A stretch of DNA of 64,000 nt from Anaerocolumna cellulosilytica (GCF_014218335.1 NZ_AP023367.1:4025501-4089500), one strand, 5' to 3'. Counted from the stretch's first letter, positions 48,331-56,841 are shown. The notes: generated by a model from the letters alone, not told the origin. Program-made: numbers and translations.

Positions 48331-48741
48331 TTATTTCTCCTTATTTGAAATTAAGCGGTTAATATACGCTGCCCGTTCTTTTTCCAGCATATTGAAATAA
48401 CTATGAATAAACGTATAAATAGCCACATACGCAGTTGTCATTATTATAAGATTTTTATAATGGAAAGAAAACCAGTGAAACACAAACGCTGTTGCCATAA
48501 AAAGTGCATACCCTAAAATTAATTCTGTTATAAAATATGTCTTGTAGCTTCTAAAATCAATATAGGAAAGCAAATAATCCATACCGTTAATTACTATTAA
48601 AAAACCAAACAATTGTAATATAGATAAAAAATATCCCTCATTGCTATTGTGAGTCACTATGTTATAAATCGCACTAAACAAGACCGAAAAAGTAAAGCCT
48701 ATGCAAATTCCCGGCAGATATGATTTCCATACTTTTCTCAT
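48331..48741 (-). CDS. DUF3021 membrane protein
   Basis: A 136-residue protein with four hydrophobic segments and a basic cytosolic tail (NMLEKERAAYINRLISNKEK), matching DUF3021. In Firmicutes these proteins are regularly encoded after a LytTR regulator and are thought to modulate it. Here the LytTR gene is upstream by 159 bases, with a repeat copy between. The ribosome binding site is weak (GGGT, before ATG 48741). Confidence 0.8.
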   Translation of the reverse strand: MRKVWKSYLPGICIGFTFSVLFSAIYNIVTHNSNEGYFLSILQLFGFLIVINGMDYLLSYIDFRSYKTYFITELILGYALFMATAFVFHWFSFHYKNLIIMTTAYVAIYTFIHSYFNMLEKERAAYINRLISNKEK

Positions 48742-48744
48742 AAA

Positions 48745-48834
48745 TTATACCCATTGCATATCGCAGGCAATCCGCGATATTGCCACATTATAAATCATGG
48801 CATCCTTTCCATTTAATTTTAAATCAATCTCCAT
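48745..48834 (-). CDS. Possible 29-residue upstream peptide
   Basis: A short ORF between the LytTR and DUF3021 genes starting at ATG 48834 with GAGG ten bases upstream. Its last part is read from the dispersed repeat and ends ACDMQWV, the same tail as one frame of the copy at 52800. It may be a real leader peptide or a by-product of the repeat. Confidence 0.25.
   Translation of the reverse strand: MEIDLKLNGKDAMIYNVAISRIACDMQWV
48749..48786 (-). repeat. Dispersed palindromic repeat (copy 1)
   Basis: On the minus strand it begins GTGGCAATATCGC and ends CCTGCGATATGCAATGGGT, forming a TATCGC/GCGATA stem. It lies seven bases before the DUF3021 start codon. Copy 2 (52800-52838) is nearly identical outside the loop and lies six bases before another start codon. 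Confidence 0.75.
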
Positions 48835-48900
48835 TATCCCGTATCCTCTTAGATATACTATTTTATTTAACCTAAGGATACTCTATCCTTTTTTAAACTA

Positions 48901-49338
48901 TCACCTTAACAGCTTCTCTTTTAATGTATCAATATAATTTCTGGATATAATGAGCCTTTCTCCATTTTTTAGAGCAGCTTCCATACGATGATTTGCATAT
49001 GGTTTAACACTTTTAATACAGGCAGTATTTACAAGACAACTTTTACTAATTCTTACAAACGAGGTGTTATATAGCTTTCCCTCCAAAGTTGTCAGACTGT
49101 CCTTGCTTTCGTAAATCTGACTTGTACTGTATAAAAAGGTCTTACCATCAACGGATTCAATATAAAATAAGGTTTCTACCGACAGATGAAATAATTCGCT
49201 TCCCTGATATCCCTGTAAGGAAAAGGTATATTGCCTGATATATTCAATCAGATGTTTCAATCGTTTATCAACCATGCCGCAGTTAATAACAATCTCATCC
49301 TCTATTTCGTTCATGCCTTCGTAAATGGTTAATTTCAT
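48901..49338 (-). CDS. LytTR-domain transcriptional regulator
   Basis: A 145-residue protein: a short N-terminal segment and a LytTR DNA-binding domain (about 45-145) with LFHLSVETLFYIESVDGKTF, FVRISKSCLVNTACIKSVKPY and LKNGERLIISRNYI. There is no receiver domain, so it is the stand-alone type that works with DUF3021 proteins. GGGAGG precedes ATG 49338. Such regulators usually bind direct repeats near their own or an adjacent transporter gene. Confidence 0.9.
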   Translation of the reverse strand: MKLTIYEGMNEIEDEIVINCGMVDKRLKHLIEYIRQYTFSLQGYQGSELFHLSVETLFYIESVDGKTFLYSTSQIYESKDSLTTLEGKLYNTSFVRISKSCLVNTACIKSVKPYANHRMEAALKNGERLIISRNYIDTLKEKLLR

Positions 49339-49526
49339 ATCCTGCCTCCCAGAGAACTAATTGTAAAAAGTATGGTGCTATTATATAAAAGGTACGTAAT
49401 TAATACAACCTCTAACGCTCAGAATGCCAAAAACTGAACTTGAAATACCCTGTTGTCAAATAGCCTTTCTAACTTAAAATGGCTATTGCTGCATAAATTG
49501 CTTCTCATAGTAGAGATACACATAGA

Positions 49527-49565
49527 AAACAGACTGGACATATCTCATAGATACCTGTCCAGTCT
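49527..49565 (-). terminator. Intrinsic terminator after the 41-residue peptide gene
   Basis: AGACTGGACA (49531-49540) and TGTCCAGTCT (49556-49565) form a ten-base-pair stem, followed by TTTTC on the minus strand and a T-rich run on the plus strand. Confidence 0.8.
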
Positions 49566-49636
49566 GCTATTTTATTCCGCTCATTTAACTCTAAGTAATC
49601 GTAACAACCATCTACCTGTGTAAGGGAGTTAGGGTG

Positions 49637-49762
49637 TTATGATATATCGTAGGTAAGTTTCTGATATCTTTTATAAAATTTACAACAGACTGTAGCTATA
49701 ATTGTACTGACAACAGCGAAAACACCGGTAATAATTGCAGCGGTAGATAAAATTTTTTTCAT
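49637..49762 (-). CDS. 41-residue membrane peptide with long leader
   Basis: A short ORF with a good ribosome binding site (AGAGG, five bases before ATG 49762). The peptide has a short basic start (MKKIL), a hydrophobic helix (about residues 5-27) containing CC at 26-27, and a polar tail (KFYKRYQKLTYDIS). A promoter lies 255 bases upstream and a terminator 72 bases downstream, so it forms its own transcription unit. The leader contains a CCGC-TTAG-GCGG hairpin just before the start. The family is not recognised. Confidence 0.55.
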   Translation of the reverse strand: MKKILSTAAIITGVFAVVSTIIATVCCKFYKRYQKLTYDIS

Positions 49763-50016
49763 AGTTTCCTCTCAATCCGCCGCCTAAGCGGCAATCAGGT
49801 GAACGTCATCAAGTTATCATGCAGTAGCTTTCATTGCATGCTACATCTTCCTTGCAACTGTGACTCTGCCTAAAATTAAGGTCTGACTCCATATACCGAT
49901 ACCACTTTACTATATATAATATATATATAAAGACATCTGGTATGTATAGAGTTAACAAAAGGGATAGTTCATATTCCGTTTCAGTAATGTAGTTAAATTA
50001 AAGTTTGTACACTTTT
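49763..50016 (-). other. Structured leader of the 41-residue peptide gene
   Basis: About 250 bases of predicted 5' leader on the minus strand, with GTAGC...GCTAC, GCATGCA...TGCATG and a GCCGC...GCGGC hairpin close to the start codon. No known riboswitch class was matched. An alternating AT tract (49911-49932) lies in the middle. Confidence 0.4.
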
Positions 50017-50045
50017 ATTATATTCCTGCTTTTAAAAATATACAA
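50017..50045 (-). promoter_or_regulatory. Promoter of the 41-residue peptide unit
   Basis: Minus strand TTGTAT (50040-50045), 17 bases, TATAAT (50017-50022). The 190 bases between it and the next terminator show no gene. Confidence 0.55.
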
Positions 50046-50232
50046 TATTCAAATTCAGCAAATCTTTAAATTTGACAAAATAAAACAAACCATGCCATTG
50101 CCTTTTTGATAATTGTTCACAATAATTTCAATAATCATTCAAACTCTATACACATGTGAACGTTATACTATATTCATAGATAAGGCAATAGAAAACTTAC
50201 AACCTAGCTAATATAAAACTTTTTTTCATAAA

Positions 50233-50256
50233 GGCCAGCAGGATTTCCTGCTGGCC
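50233..50256 (-). terminator. Hairpin terminator after the AgcS gene
   Basis: GGCCAGCAGGA and TCCTGCTGGCC form an 11-base-pair perfect stem with a two-base loop, followed by CTTT on the minus strand. It lies about 70 bases past the symporter stop codon. Confidence 0.75.
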
Positions 50257-50327
50257 ACTCCTCTTTTATATCGTCCTACTATTTATAAGGTGACCTATTG
50301 TTACCTCTTACTACTCTTTTGCTCTTC

Positions 50328-51719
50328 TTATTTTTTCGTTTGAAGAAAGGTAGAAAAGGACGTATCTTTTGGTCGAATTCGTTTGGCGTCTTTAAAGAAA
50401 TCACTGGTTAATTTAACAATTGTTGTACTGAGCGCAAACAATGCAATCAAATTAGGAATTGCCATTAATCCATTGAACAAGTCTGCTAATTCCCAAACTA
50501 CATCAACCTCTGCTATACATCCTACAAAAACCAATAGAACAAATACAATTTGATAGAGTCTGATAACTTTCACTCCTGCAATGTACTCCAGAGCCTTCTC
50601 TGCATAATAATACCATGCTATTATGGTAGCAAAGGCAAATAATACAATACCAATAGAAACTACATATTCCCCTCCAGGGATTGTATTTCTAAAAGCGGAT
50701 AAAGATATATGTGTACCATCCATACTGGAATCACTCCATAAACCACTTGTAATAATTACCAGAGCAGTAACAGTACACATTATTATTGTATCAAAAAAGA
50801 CTTCAAAAGCACCCCAACATCCCTGTCTTGCCGGATGGTCCGTATTAGCACTTGCATGGGCTATGGGTGCACTTCCAAGACCTGCTTCATTCGTAAAAAC
50901 ACCTCTTGCGATACCAATTCTCGCAGCGTACAGCATTGTTGAACCTGCAAATCCACCTACTGCTGCGCTTCCCTTAAATGCATCTGCAAATATCATCTGG
51001 ATGGCTGCCGGTATCTTTCCTGCATTTATAATTAAAACAATTACTGCTGCTATAATGTACATGGCTGCCATAAAAGGTACTAATGTTTCTGCTACCGCTG
51101 CAATTCTTTTAATTCCCCCGATAATAACCAGTCCCACCAATGCAGCCAGAATAATTCCTGTCACATAAGTTGATAAATGAAAAGATAATTTTAAACCACT
51201 AGAGACCGCATTGGCCTGTACCATGTTACCCACACCAAATGAAGCAAATACAGCAAACACACAAAATGCAACCGAAGTTTTTTTCCATCCAAGTCCTTTG
51301 CTGATATAGTACATAGGGCCTCCCACAAAATCCCCCTTTGCGTTCTTTTCACGATAGGCTACAGCTAAAGTGGTCTCGCAAAATTTTGTAACCATACCCA
51401 ATACAGCGCAAATCCACATCCAAAAGATAGCACCTGGCCCTCCGATACTGATTGCTATAGCAATTCCAACAATATTACCGGTTCCAACCGTTGCTGCAAG
51501 AGCCGTACATACTGCCTGAAATGGAGTAATGGTACCTTCTACATCATTTACTTGTTTTTTAAAAATAGTTTTTAATGTATTTGCCATTACCGTTCCAAAA
51601 CGGGTAAAGATAACTCCTTTAATACGTATGACCAAAAATACCCCAGTGCCCAACATAAGGATTAGCATTGGAATCCCCCATATAATATTGGTATTTAACC
51701 AGACAATCCAATCAAGCAT
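50328..51719 (-). CDS. Alanine/glycine:cation symporter (AgcS family)
   Basis: A 463-residue sodium:amino acid symporter (PF01235). Family features: TALAATVGTGNIVGIAIAISIGGPGAIFWMW, GDFVGGPMYYISKGLGW, and ARIGIARGVFTNEAGLGSAPIAHA. It imports Ala or Gly with Na+ or H+. ATG 51719 (MLDWIVWL) is preceded by GGGAGGAGG; the frame opens 24 codons earlier but that part spans the promoter. It is monocistronic. Confidence 0.94.
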   Translation of the reverse strand: MLDWIVWLNTNIIWGIPMLILMLGTGVFLVIRIKGVIFTRFGTVMANTLKTIFKKQVNDVEGTITPFQAVCTALAATVGTGNIVGIAIAISIGGPGAIFWMWICAVLGMVTKFCETTLAVAYREKNAKGDFVGGPMYYISKGLGWKKTSVAFCVFAVFASFGVGNMVQANAVSSGLKLSFHLSTYVTGIILAALVGLVIIGGIKRIAAVAETLVPFMAAMYIIAAVIVLIINAGKIPAAIQMIFADAFKGSAAVGGFAGSTMLYAARIGIARGVFTNEAGLGSAPIAHASANTDHPARQGCWGAFEVFFDTIIMCTVTALVIITSGLWSDSSMDGTHISLSAFRNTIPGGEYVVSIGIVLFAFATIIAWYYYAEKALEYIAGVKVIRLYQIVFVLLVFVGCIAEVDVVWELADLFNGLMAIPNLIALFALSTTIVKLTSDFFKDAKRIRPKDTSFSTFLQTKK

Positions 51720-51744
51720 AGCATTTCCTCCTCCCAAAATGTAT

Positions 51745-51774
51745 ATTATATCTATACCTTCTAATTTTAACCAA
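51745..51774 (-). promoter_or_regulatory. Promoter of the AgcS gene
   Basis: Minus strand TTGGTT (51769-51774), 18 bases, TATAAT (51745-51750), leaving a leader of about 20 bases. Confidence 0.55.
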
Positions 51775-51881
51775 TATCTATTATATTTCAATCTTGATAT
51801 TTTTTCAATTATTTTGTATAAATACTCAAAATTTTATAATTTACTTCGATACAGTATTACTAAATAAGAAGAAGTCATGCT

Positions 51882-52793
51882 TTAATCATTCTCTATAATT
51901 CTCTCGATTCGTTTTATTGCTTCTCTTGCTTCGGGAATTGGCCAGAGTGGATAGATATGACCCATATATTTCTTTTTAATGTAGTCAATTGCAATATTCT
52001 GCTGCTTCGCTTTTTTATATAGCCGATAAGAATCTACATATAGGATGTCATGTGTACCGGTAAAAACTGTCATTCTCCCAAGACCCCTAATATCACCGTA
52101 CAAGGGACTTACCATTGGATCTTTTTTGGATTTATGTCCTGCCCAGTATTCACCGCAGATACGCAGTCCGTTAGAAGTTAGCATGCTGTCCCTCGTTTCG
52201 ATATCCTGCACATAAGGAGATGACATAGTTACATCCAACCAAGGTGATATCATAATAAGTTCAGCCGGCTGCTTTACATTCCTGTTCTTTATCTGCTGTG
52301 CCATACCAAGTACTAAGCCACCCCCTGACGAATCACCCATGAAGATAATTTTTTCTTCCTTCACTGTTTTTGCAAATAATACATATAATCTCATTAACGC
52401 CTTATAGGCTACTTTTGCATTATGAAAGGGAATCTTCGGATATACAGGCACCCATATCTGGACAGCCGTATCCTTGGCTATTTTATTTAAAAATCTCCAA
52501 TGAAGGATTCGAGGCTGATGAAGAAATGCTCCTCCATGAAAATACATGATTTTACTCTTATATAGTTTGTTACTATTTTTTTTAGGATTTAAAATAATGT
52601 ATTCTACTCCATGATATGTTTCTTTTTTAATGTCAACTGAAAAACTTTTATAGGTAAGCTTATATGGTTCTTCCCCTCTCTTATAGATGGCCTGTACTGA
52701 CTTTTTATAAGTTAGTTTATTGCTGGTCATGCGTTTTCCCGGTATATGTGATATAATCTTTTCAACAGCAATACTGCTGATGCTTCTTCTCAT
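51882..52793 (-). CDS. Alpha/beta hydrolase (HSL-type esterase)
   Basis: About 303 residues of the hormone-sensitive-lipase group. Oxyanion-hole motif YFHGGAFLHQP, nucleophile Ser in MGDSSGGGL, acid Asp in GTHDILYVDS and His in MGHIYPLWP, so the triad is complete. It hydrolyses short-chain esters; the natural substrate is unknown. ATG 52793 (MRRSISS) is preferred: the frame extends to 52877, but those codons run through the dispersed repeat and a terminator-like stem. Confidence 0.85.
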   Translation of the reverse strand: MRRSISSIAVEKIISHIPGKRMTSNKLTYKKSVQAIYKRGEEPYKLTYKSFSVDIKKETYHGVEYIILNPKKNSNKLYKSKIMYFHGGAFLHQPRILHWRFLNKIAKDTAVQIWVPVYPKIPFHNAKVAYKALMRLYVLFAKTVKEEKIIFMGDSSGGGLVLGMAQQIKNRNVKQPAELIMISPWLDVTMSSPYVQDIETRDSMLTSNGLRICGEYWAGHKSKKDPMVSPLYGDIRGLGRMTVFTGTHDILYVDSYRLYKKAKQQNIAIDYIKKKYMGHIYPLWPIPEAREAIKRIERIIEND

Positions 52794-52799
52794 GTTTAC

Positions 52800-52838
52800 A
52801 CCCATTGCATATCGCAGGTAAGCTTGCGATACTGCCAC
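52800..52838 (-). repeat. Dispersed palindromic repeat (copy 2)
   Basis: On the minus strand GTGGCAGTATCGCAAGC leads to CCTGCGATATGCAATGGGT, with a TATCGC/GCGATA stem, six bases before the esterase start codon. A terminator-like GTGAAAG...CTTTCAC stem with seven T (52843-52896) stands directly upstream. Confidence 0.75.
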
Positions 52839-53069
52839 TAATAAAAAAAGTGAAAGTTTTCCTGTGGCGCCTTTCATATTCTTATTTTTCTTTCACTTTA
52901 GTTCTATCTGCAGCCATTGCAGGCCACATCTACGAATGCTATATAAATCTATTCTTTATACCGGTAAATGCTCCGCTCCCCACCCACACAAAGGGTTAAG
53001 TACCAGTATAAGGATAAGTTCATTATATACTAAGTTCAAAAATTTAACAATAAAAGGAGAACGGATACT

Positions 53070-53210
53070 ATGAGTTTCTTAAAAAAATCTTTAGCAAATG
53101 ATAAACTGCCCCTAAAGAACCGGTTGGTATTTCCTCCAATGGCAACTTCAGAATCCAATGAGGATGGAAAAGTAAGTAAAGGATTAATTGATTATTATGA
53201 CGAACTTTAA
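53070..53210 (+). pseudogene. N-terminal remnant of an Old Yellow Enzyme family oxidoreductase
   Basis: A 46-codon ORF with a good ribosome binding site (AAAGGAG). The peptide runs through LPLKNRLVFPPMATSESNEDG and ends KGLIDYYDEL, the first barrel strand and start of NADH:flavin oxidoreductases (usually 350 or more residues), then stops. No continuation is seen downstream. It is a truncated relic that keeps its expression signals. Confidence 0.75.
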
Positions 53211-53260
53211 ACTTATGTCCATTTGCTTCTACCTTTCAAAGTGTATTAAAATATTTTATT

Positions 53261-53300
53261 ACAATTCGTCCATGACCCAAATTAGCCATGGACGAATTGT
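53261..53300. terminator. Hairpin downstream of the AraC-type gene
   Basis: ACAATTCGTCCATG (53261-53274) and its exact complement (53287-53300) form a 14-base-pair stem, with an AT-rich minus-strand tail. Confidence 0.7.
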
Positions 53301-53331
53301 TTATAGCAGCTTTCTTATAACCTCTTCATGA

Positions 53332-54336
53332 TTAGCGTTTAAGCCATTGTTCCACCATCTTATAGTATTGATCCTTGGGTTCGGTATTGGCATAGTAAAA
53401 TTCTAATTTTTGCACCGGAAGAATTTTTCCGTCTACCTCTACAGGTTCCGTATTACGATATAGAAAATCATCTGTGTCATCCCCTGGACAATCACCATAA
53501 AACATACACCGGACTTTCATTCCTTCAAATATTACATCAAAGTATTTAAATCCTTTAAAACATTCTATTGCCTTTTTGTTGTATCCAAAAAAATCCTGTA
53601 TTATTTGCTCCTCGTTCCACTTAAAGGTTAAGCATATTTTCTCAAGTTTAAATTCTAACCCATGAGCGAATATCATTGTTTTACCATCCACTTTAAACTT
53701 AATTTTGCTTTGATTGAGTTTATCCGCCAGTGATAATAGAATATACCAATCCTCTTTCTGCTGCATATCCTCTACATGAATACAATATTGACACCTTACA
53801 TTCTCCATAGTTAATCCTCCTTTTACTTTGTAAATTTCATTATAACAAGTAAGAAGGTTTTCTTCCTGTTCTGAAGAGTTCAGATCTGTCAGTTTGGACA
53901 TTATATTTTCAGTTTCTATGTTATACCACCCACCCTGTATTTGTATGTTTATCTGTAACGAGTGGAATACTTTGATATTGGGATAGGCTCTTCTGACAAA
54001 GCTTGGCGGGAAACCATGAAATCGTGTAAATGCTTTAGTAAATGCCTCTGGTGTTTCATAACCATACTTGAGTGCCAAGTCAATAATATGTATATCAGAA
54101 CCTTTTAGTTCCAATCCTGCAAGTGAAAGCCGCCTGTTTCGCACATACTCCATTATAGTCATATTACAAACAATTCTAAATAAGTTATTAAGAGTAGAAA
54201 CACTCATATAAAATTGTTTTGCAATAGTATCCGGTGTTAATAATTCCAGCAGCTGCTCTTCTAAATAGTCTATAATGTTCTGTACCTTATCAATTGTAAT
54301 CGCATAATTATTCTCTTTATACATTTTCTTTGGCAT
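53332..54336 (-). CDS. AraC-family regulator with C-terminal accessory domain
   Basis: A 334-residue regulator with the AraC helix-turn-helix pair at the N-terminus (about 15-115; LTPDTIAKQFYMSVSTLNNLF, then IIDLALKYGYETPEAFTKAFTRFHGFPPS). The C-terminal 200 residues form a domain I do not recognise, starting with a CQYC motif (MENVRCQYCIHVED). The order (DNA-binding domain first) is that of Rob-like regulators. GGGGGA precedes ATG 54336. Confidence 0.88.
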   Translation of the reverse strand: MPKKMYKENNYAITIDKVQNIIDYLEEQLLELLTPDTIAKQFYMSVSTLNNLFRIVCNMTIMEYVRNRRLSLAGLELKGSDIHIIDLALKYGYETPEAFTKAFTRFHGFPPSFVRRAYPNIKVFHSLQINIQIQGGWYNIETENIMSKLTDLNSSEQEENLLTCYNEIYKVKGGLTMENVRCQYCIHVEDMQQKEDWYILLSLADKLNQSKIKFKVDGKTMIFAHGLEFKLEKICLTFKWNEEQIIQDFFGYNKKAIECFKGFKYFDVIFEGMKVRCMFYGDCPGDDTDDFLYRNTEPVEVDGKILPVQKLEFYYANTEPKDQYYKMVEQWLKR

Positions 54337-54393
54337 ATATCTTCCCCCTAATTTGGTAGTATCATTTTACTTTAGAAAGTACTGATATTCCTG

Positions 54394-54531
54394 TCATAGA
54401 AAGTTCAACTTTGTCAGAATCGGAGTACTTACACTCTCGGAATAATGATTTAACTCTTCCGGCCAACATAATATCTTAAGTCCTATGGCCTGCTTCATAT
54501 CGTTAGGACATAGTTTTCTTATTTTTATCAT
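54394..54531 (-). pseudogene. N-terminal remnant of a GNAT acetyltransferase
   Basis: A 45-codon frame opening MIKIRKLCPNDMKQAIGLKI and continuing LCWPEELNHY, the beginning of a GNAT N-acetyltransferase of 150-180 residues, then losing similarity and stopping. AGGGAG stands eight bases before ATG 54531. A promoter, leader peptide and terminator-like stem lie upstream, so the lost gene was probably attenuator-controlled. Confidence 0.65.
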
Positions 54532-54604
54532 ATATATCTCCCTGTATACTAAACTTTTTGCAGCTTTTTTGGTATATGCGTAACTTTCCTTCATAATTTT
54601 GGAC

Positions 54605-54631
54605 ACAAAAAAACTTGCCTGTCAGCAAGCC
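54605..54631 (-). terminator. Attenuator terminator upstream of the GNAT remnant
   Basis: Minus strand GCTTGC, six bases, GCAAG followed by seven T. It lies about 75 bases before the GNAT remnant, inside the transcript starting near 54772. A second hairpin GTATACAAAA/TTTTGTATAC (54663-54692) precedes it. Confidence 0.65.
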
Positions 54632-54698
54632 TGTTAATACAGTATTTGTGAAAGGGTGCGCTGTATACAAAAATAAAATGACTTTTGTATACTCCATA

Positions 54699-54728
54699 TT
54701 ATATGTTAATCGCCATCATTTTCTTCAT
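54699..54728 (-). CDS. Nine-residue leader peptide
   Basis: ATG AAG ... TAA encoding MKKMMAINI, with GGAG ten bases upstream, placed between a consensus promoter and two hairpins. Position and length are those of ribosome-stalling leader peptides that control resistance genes. Confidence 0.45.
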   Translation of the reverse strand: MKKMMAINI

Positions 54729-54778
54729 AATCTAATCACTCCATTCAAGTATAGACTCCATGAAATATCTATCGAAAT

Positions 54779-54807
54779 ATAATATAGCTTTTTACTGAAA
54801 ATGTCAA
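54779..54807 (-). promoter_or_regulatory. Promoter of the attenuated GNAT unit
   Basis: Minus strand TTGACA (54802-54807), 17 bases, TATTAT (54779-54784). The remaining gap to 54885 shows nothing else. Confidence 0.75.
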
Positions 54808-54884
54808 TCATTATCTCTAAGTTCCTATAGTATAAACTCCTGTTTTCCACTTGTCATTCTCCTAAATTTATAAAAGAAATAATA

Positions 54885-54924
54885 AGAAAACCACAATCCC
54901 AACATTCATCAATGGACATTGTGG
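54885..54924 (-). terminator. Intrinsic terminator after the XRE gene
   Basis: CCACAAT (54891-54897) and ATTGTGG (54918-54924) form a stem with further inner pairing, followed by TTTTCTT on the minus strand. Confidence 0.7.
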
Positions 54925-54986
54925 TCACTCCGCTAAAACAACTTACATACGTACAAAAGATATAGTCTTTAGCACCAAGTTACATA

Positions 54987-55205
54987 CTACTTTCTATTAT
55001 CACTTATTTCTTTTGTAAATGAAAATAACTCCTCCACACTTACTTCAAATACCTTTGCCAAATCCATAGCTAGTTTTAATGAAGGATTATATTGCCCCTT
55101 TTCTAAACGAACAATGGTTTCTCTCCTAACACCTACTAATTCAGCCAATTCATCTTGTTTCATATTCCTTATTGCTCTGTATTCTTTTAAATTCGTTAAC
55201 AGCAT
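54987..55205 (-). CDS. XRE-type regulator (small Cro/CI family)
   Basis: A 72-residue protein consisting of one helix-turn-helix ([36 protein letters not shown]). This type is encoded directly after a small membrane protein, here overlapping it by one base (TAATG), and is thought to repress its own operon. Two inverted repeats over and beside the promoter are likely binding sites. Confidence 0.92.
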   Translation of the reverse strand: MLLTNLKEYRAIRNMKQDELAELVGVRRETIVRLEKGQYNPSLKLAMDLAKVFEVSVEELFSFTKEISDNRK

Positions 55206-55576
55206 TACTGTAAACCTATATCCATATTACCATATCCATCATAAAAAATAAGTAATATGCTTCTTATGCCTACAGCAATACACGCTGCACACGAAAAAAT
55301 ATTTGCCGAAATAATAATTTTGTTATTTCCAATTAATGAAAAAATCATAAGCGTAATAAGTAATAAGACCATGGTAATCTTATTTGCTCTATTTAAATTT
55401 TTTTCGACTAATTCATCGATTTTTTCGTATGGTCCGCAAAAAAGAACAATAACTGCCACTTCCAAAATGGTCACAATAAAATTAGGAATATAGAAAGGGA
55501 TGATTTCCAATCCGCCTAGTATAATTGCCAAAGATGCAATTAAAAAATGCTTATGCTTGTAATTCTTTTTTATCAT
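55205..55576 (-). CDS. Small four-helix membrane protein paired with XRE regulator
   Basis: A 123-residue protein with about four hydrophobic segments. A charged stretch ([17 protein letters not shown]) lies in the middle. ATG 55576 (MIKKNYKHK) follows GGGAGGG; the frame opens 14 codons earlier over the promoter. It is coupled to the XRE regulator gene. Its function is unknown; in similar pairs the membrane protein may modulate the regulator. Confidence 0.75.
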   Translation of the reverse strand: MIKKNYKHKHFLIASLAIILGGLEIIPFYIPNFIVTILEVAVIVLFCGPYEKIDELVEKNLNRANKITMVLLLITLMIFSLIGNNKIIISANIFSCAACIAVGIRSILLIFYDGYGNMDIGLQ

Positions 55577-55598
55577 AAAACCCTCCCATAAAACTACT

Positions 55599-55660
55599 TG
55601 ATGTGACAATAATATCACATCAAATAATTTATGTCAAGATAAAAGTGATAAAAACATCAC
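55599..55660 (-). promoter_or_regulatory. Promoter with two operator-like inverted repeats
   Basis: Minus strand TTGACA (55632-55637), 17 bases, TATTAT (55609-55614). TGATGTGA-N8-TCACATCA (55599-55622) covers the -10 box, and GTGAT-N6-ATCAC (55645-55660) lies upstream of the -35 box. The shared half-site GTGAT suggests one dimeric repressor, probably the XRE protein encoded in the operon. Confidence 0.8.
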
Positions 55661-55995
55661 ATTAAAAATAACTATCTCTCATTCTGACCATTCAAATAAT
55701 TCTTTCATAATCTCTATTTACTCGGTTAATTTAAGAAGAGTATTTCCAACCAAGTCTAATTGAGCTGATAACGAATAGATATCATTCTGATACATTATTA
55801 TCTTACAAAGAAATTTTATGAGTAATAGGTATTACTTTAACCCTCCCAGTAATGTCGTACTGTATCGATACCTTGCAAAATTCTATAAGTTCACCCATGT
55901 ATATCTCTCTTTCATAACTTAGTAAGCAATTCAATGATACAGTACAACACAACGGCAAAGCCACGTAATATTTATTCAGAATGTAAATGAGTCAA
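55661..55995. other. Intergenic region without recognised content
   Basis: A 335-base AT-rich gap. No ORF with a ribosome binding site, no strong hairpin and no known RNA were found. Confidence 0.6.
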
Positions 55996-56841
55996 CTATT
56001 CCTTTACAACCGGATACCAAAGTTCATATGTATAGTTATCTTTTGGAAAATCATAATCAAAATAAACCTCAACATCAGGGATAGAATTATCTGCTCTTCT
56101 GTATCCGGAAGACGGAAACCATTCTCTCCATATACGATTCACTAACTCCATAAGTGCACCTTCTGCTTCAAAAATTGCCCAGGTTGCCTCAGGAATATCA
56201 ATCTGTTCTAATCCTTGAACCTTAGAATTTTTAGTCGATGCTGCAATATAGTAATCAAAGGTATGCTCACCATCAAAGTCGGTACACAAACCTAGCAACC
56301 CTTTTGGTTCACCATTTGATTGCTTTATGATTTTATCATAGGTTTCTTGGGGTAAATCACTCCAAAATTGAGGCACTAGATTTTCTATGGCATCATTTCT
56401 AAAGGTTTTTTTTACTCCAACAACTTTAAAAGCCTCTTTTTTTTCAATTCTACACTTCATTTTAAACTCTCCATTCAGTATTATTTGAAAAGTGATGCGA
56501 GGATAGGAATTTATAAAAATCTTCCGGCTTCTTGCATATTGAGGTGATACCTTATGTTGATTTTGAAAAGCTCTATTAAAAGCAGTTGGCGATGCATAGC
56601 CATATTTCAGAGCTATATCTATAATTTTTTCATCACTGTTTTGTAAATCTAGTGCAGCAAGCGAAAGACGTCGGCGCCTGATGTATTCACTTAACTGTAC
56701 ACCGGTAATAATGAAAAACATATTTGATAAATCATTACGAGAACAAAATGCCAGTTTAGCGGCATGATCAAAATCAATCACGTTACTCAAATTATCTTCA
56801 ATGTAATCAAGAGCCCTGTTCAACCGTATATTCCAATCCAA
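55996..56841 (-). CDS. AraC-family regulator with GyrI-like effector domain
   Basis: A 281-residue regulator of the Rob/SoxS-GyrI type: AraC helix-turn-helix pair at the N-terminus (about 8-105; KLAFCSRNDLSNMFFIITG, IIDIALKYGYASPTAFNRAFQNQHKVSPQ) and a GyrI-like small-molecule-binding domain (about 125-281; VVGVKKTFRND, WAIFEAEGAL, DVEVYFDYDF). Such proteins sense cationic drugs or bile-like compounds. TTG 56841 has AGGAG nine bases upstream; ATG 56850 touches the site. Confidence 0.9.
   Translation of the reverse strand: MDWNIRLNRALDYIEDNLSNVIDFDHAAKLAFCSRNDLSNMFFIITGVQLSEYIRRRRLSLAALDLQNSDEKIIDIALKYGYASPTAFNRAFQNQHKVSPQYARSRKIFINSYPRITFQIILNGEFKMKCRIEKKEAFKVVGVKKTFRNDAIENLVPQFWSDLPQETYDKIIKQSNGEPKGLLGLCTDFDGEHTFDYYIAASTKNSKVQGLEQIDIPEATWAIFEAEGALMELVNRIWREWFPSSGYRRADNSIPDVEVYFDYDFPKDNYTYELWYPVVKE

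Noticed and set aside
54503-54697. 64-codon ORF across the attenuator
   Set aside because: It reads through both hairpins and has no similarity; the nine-codon leader and GNAT remnant explain the region better.
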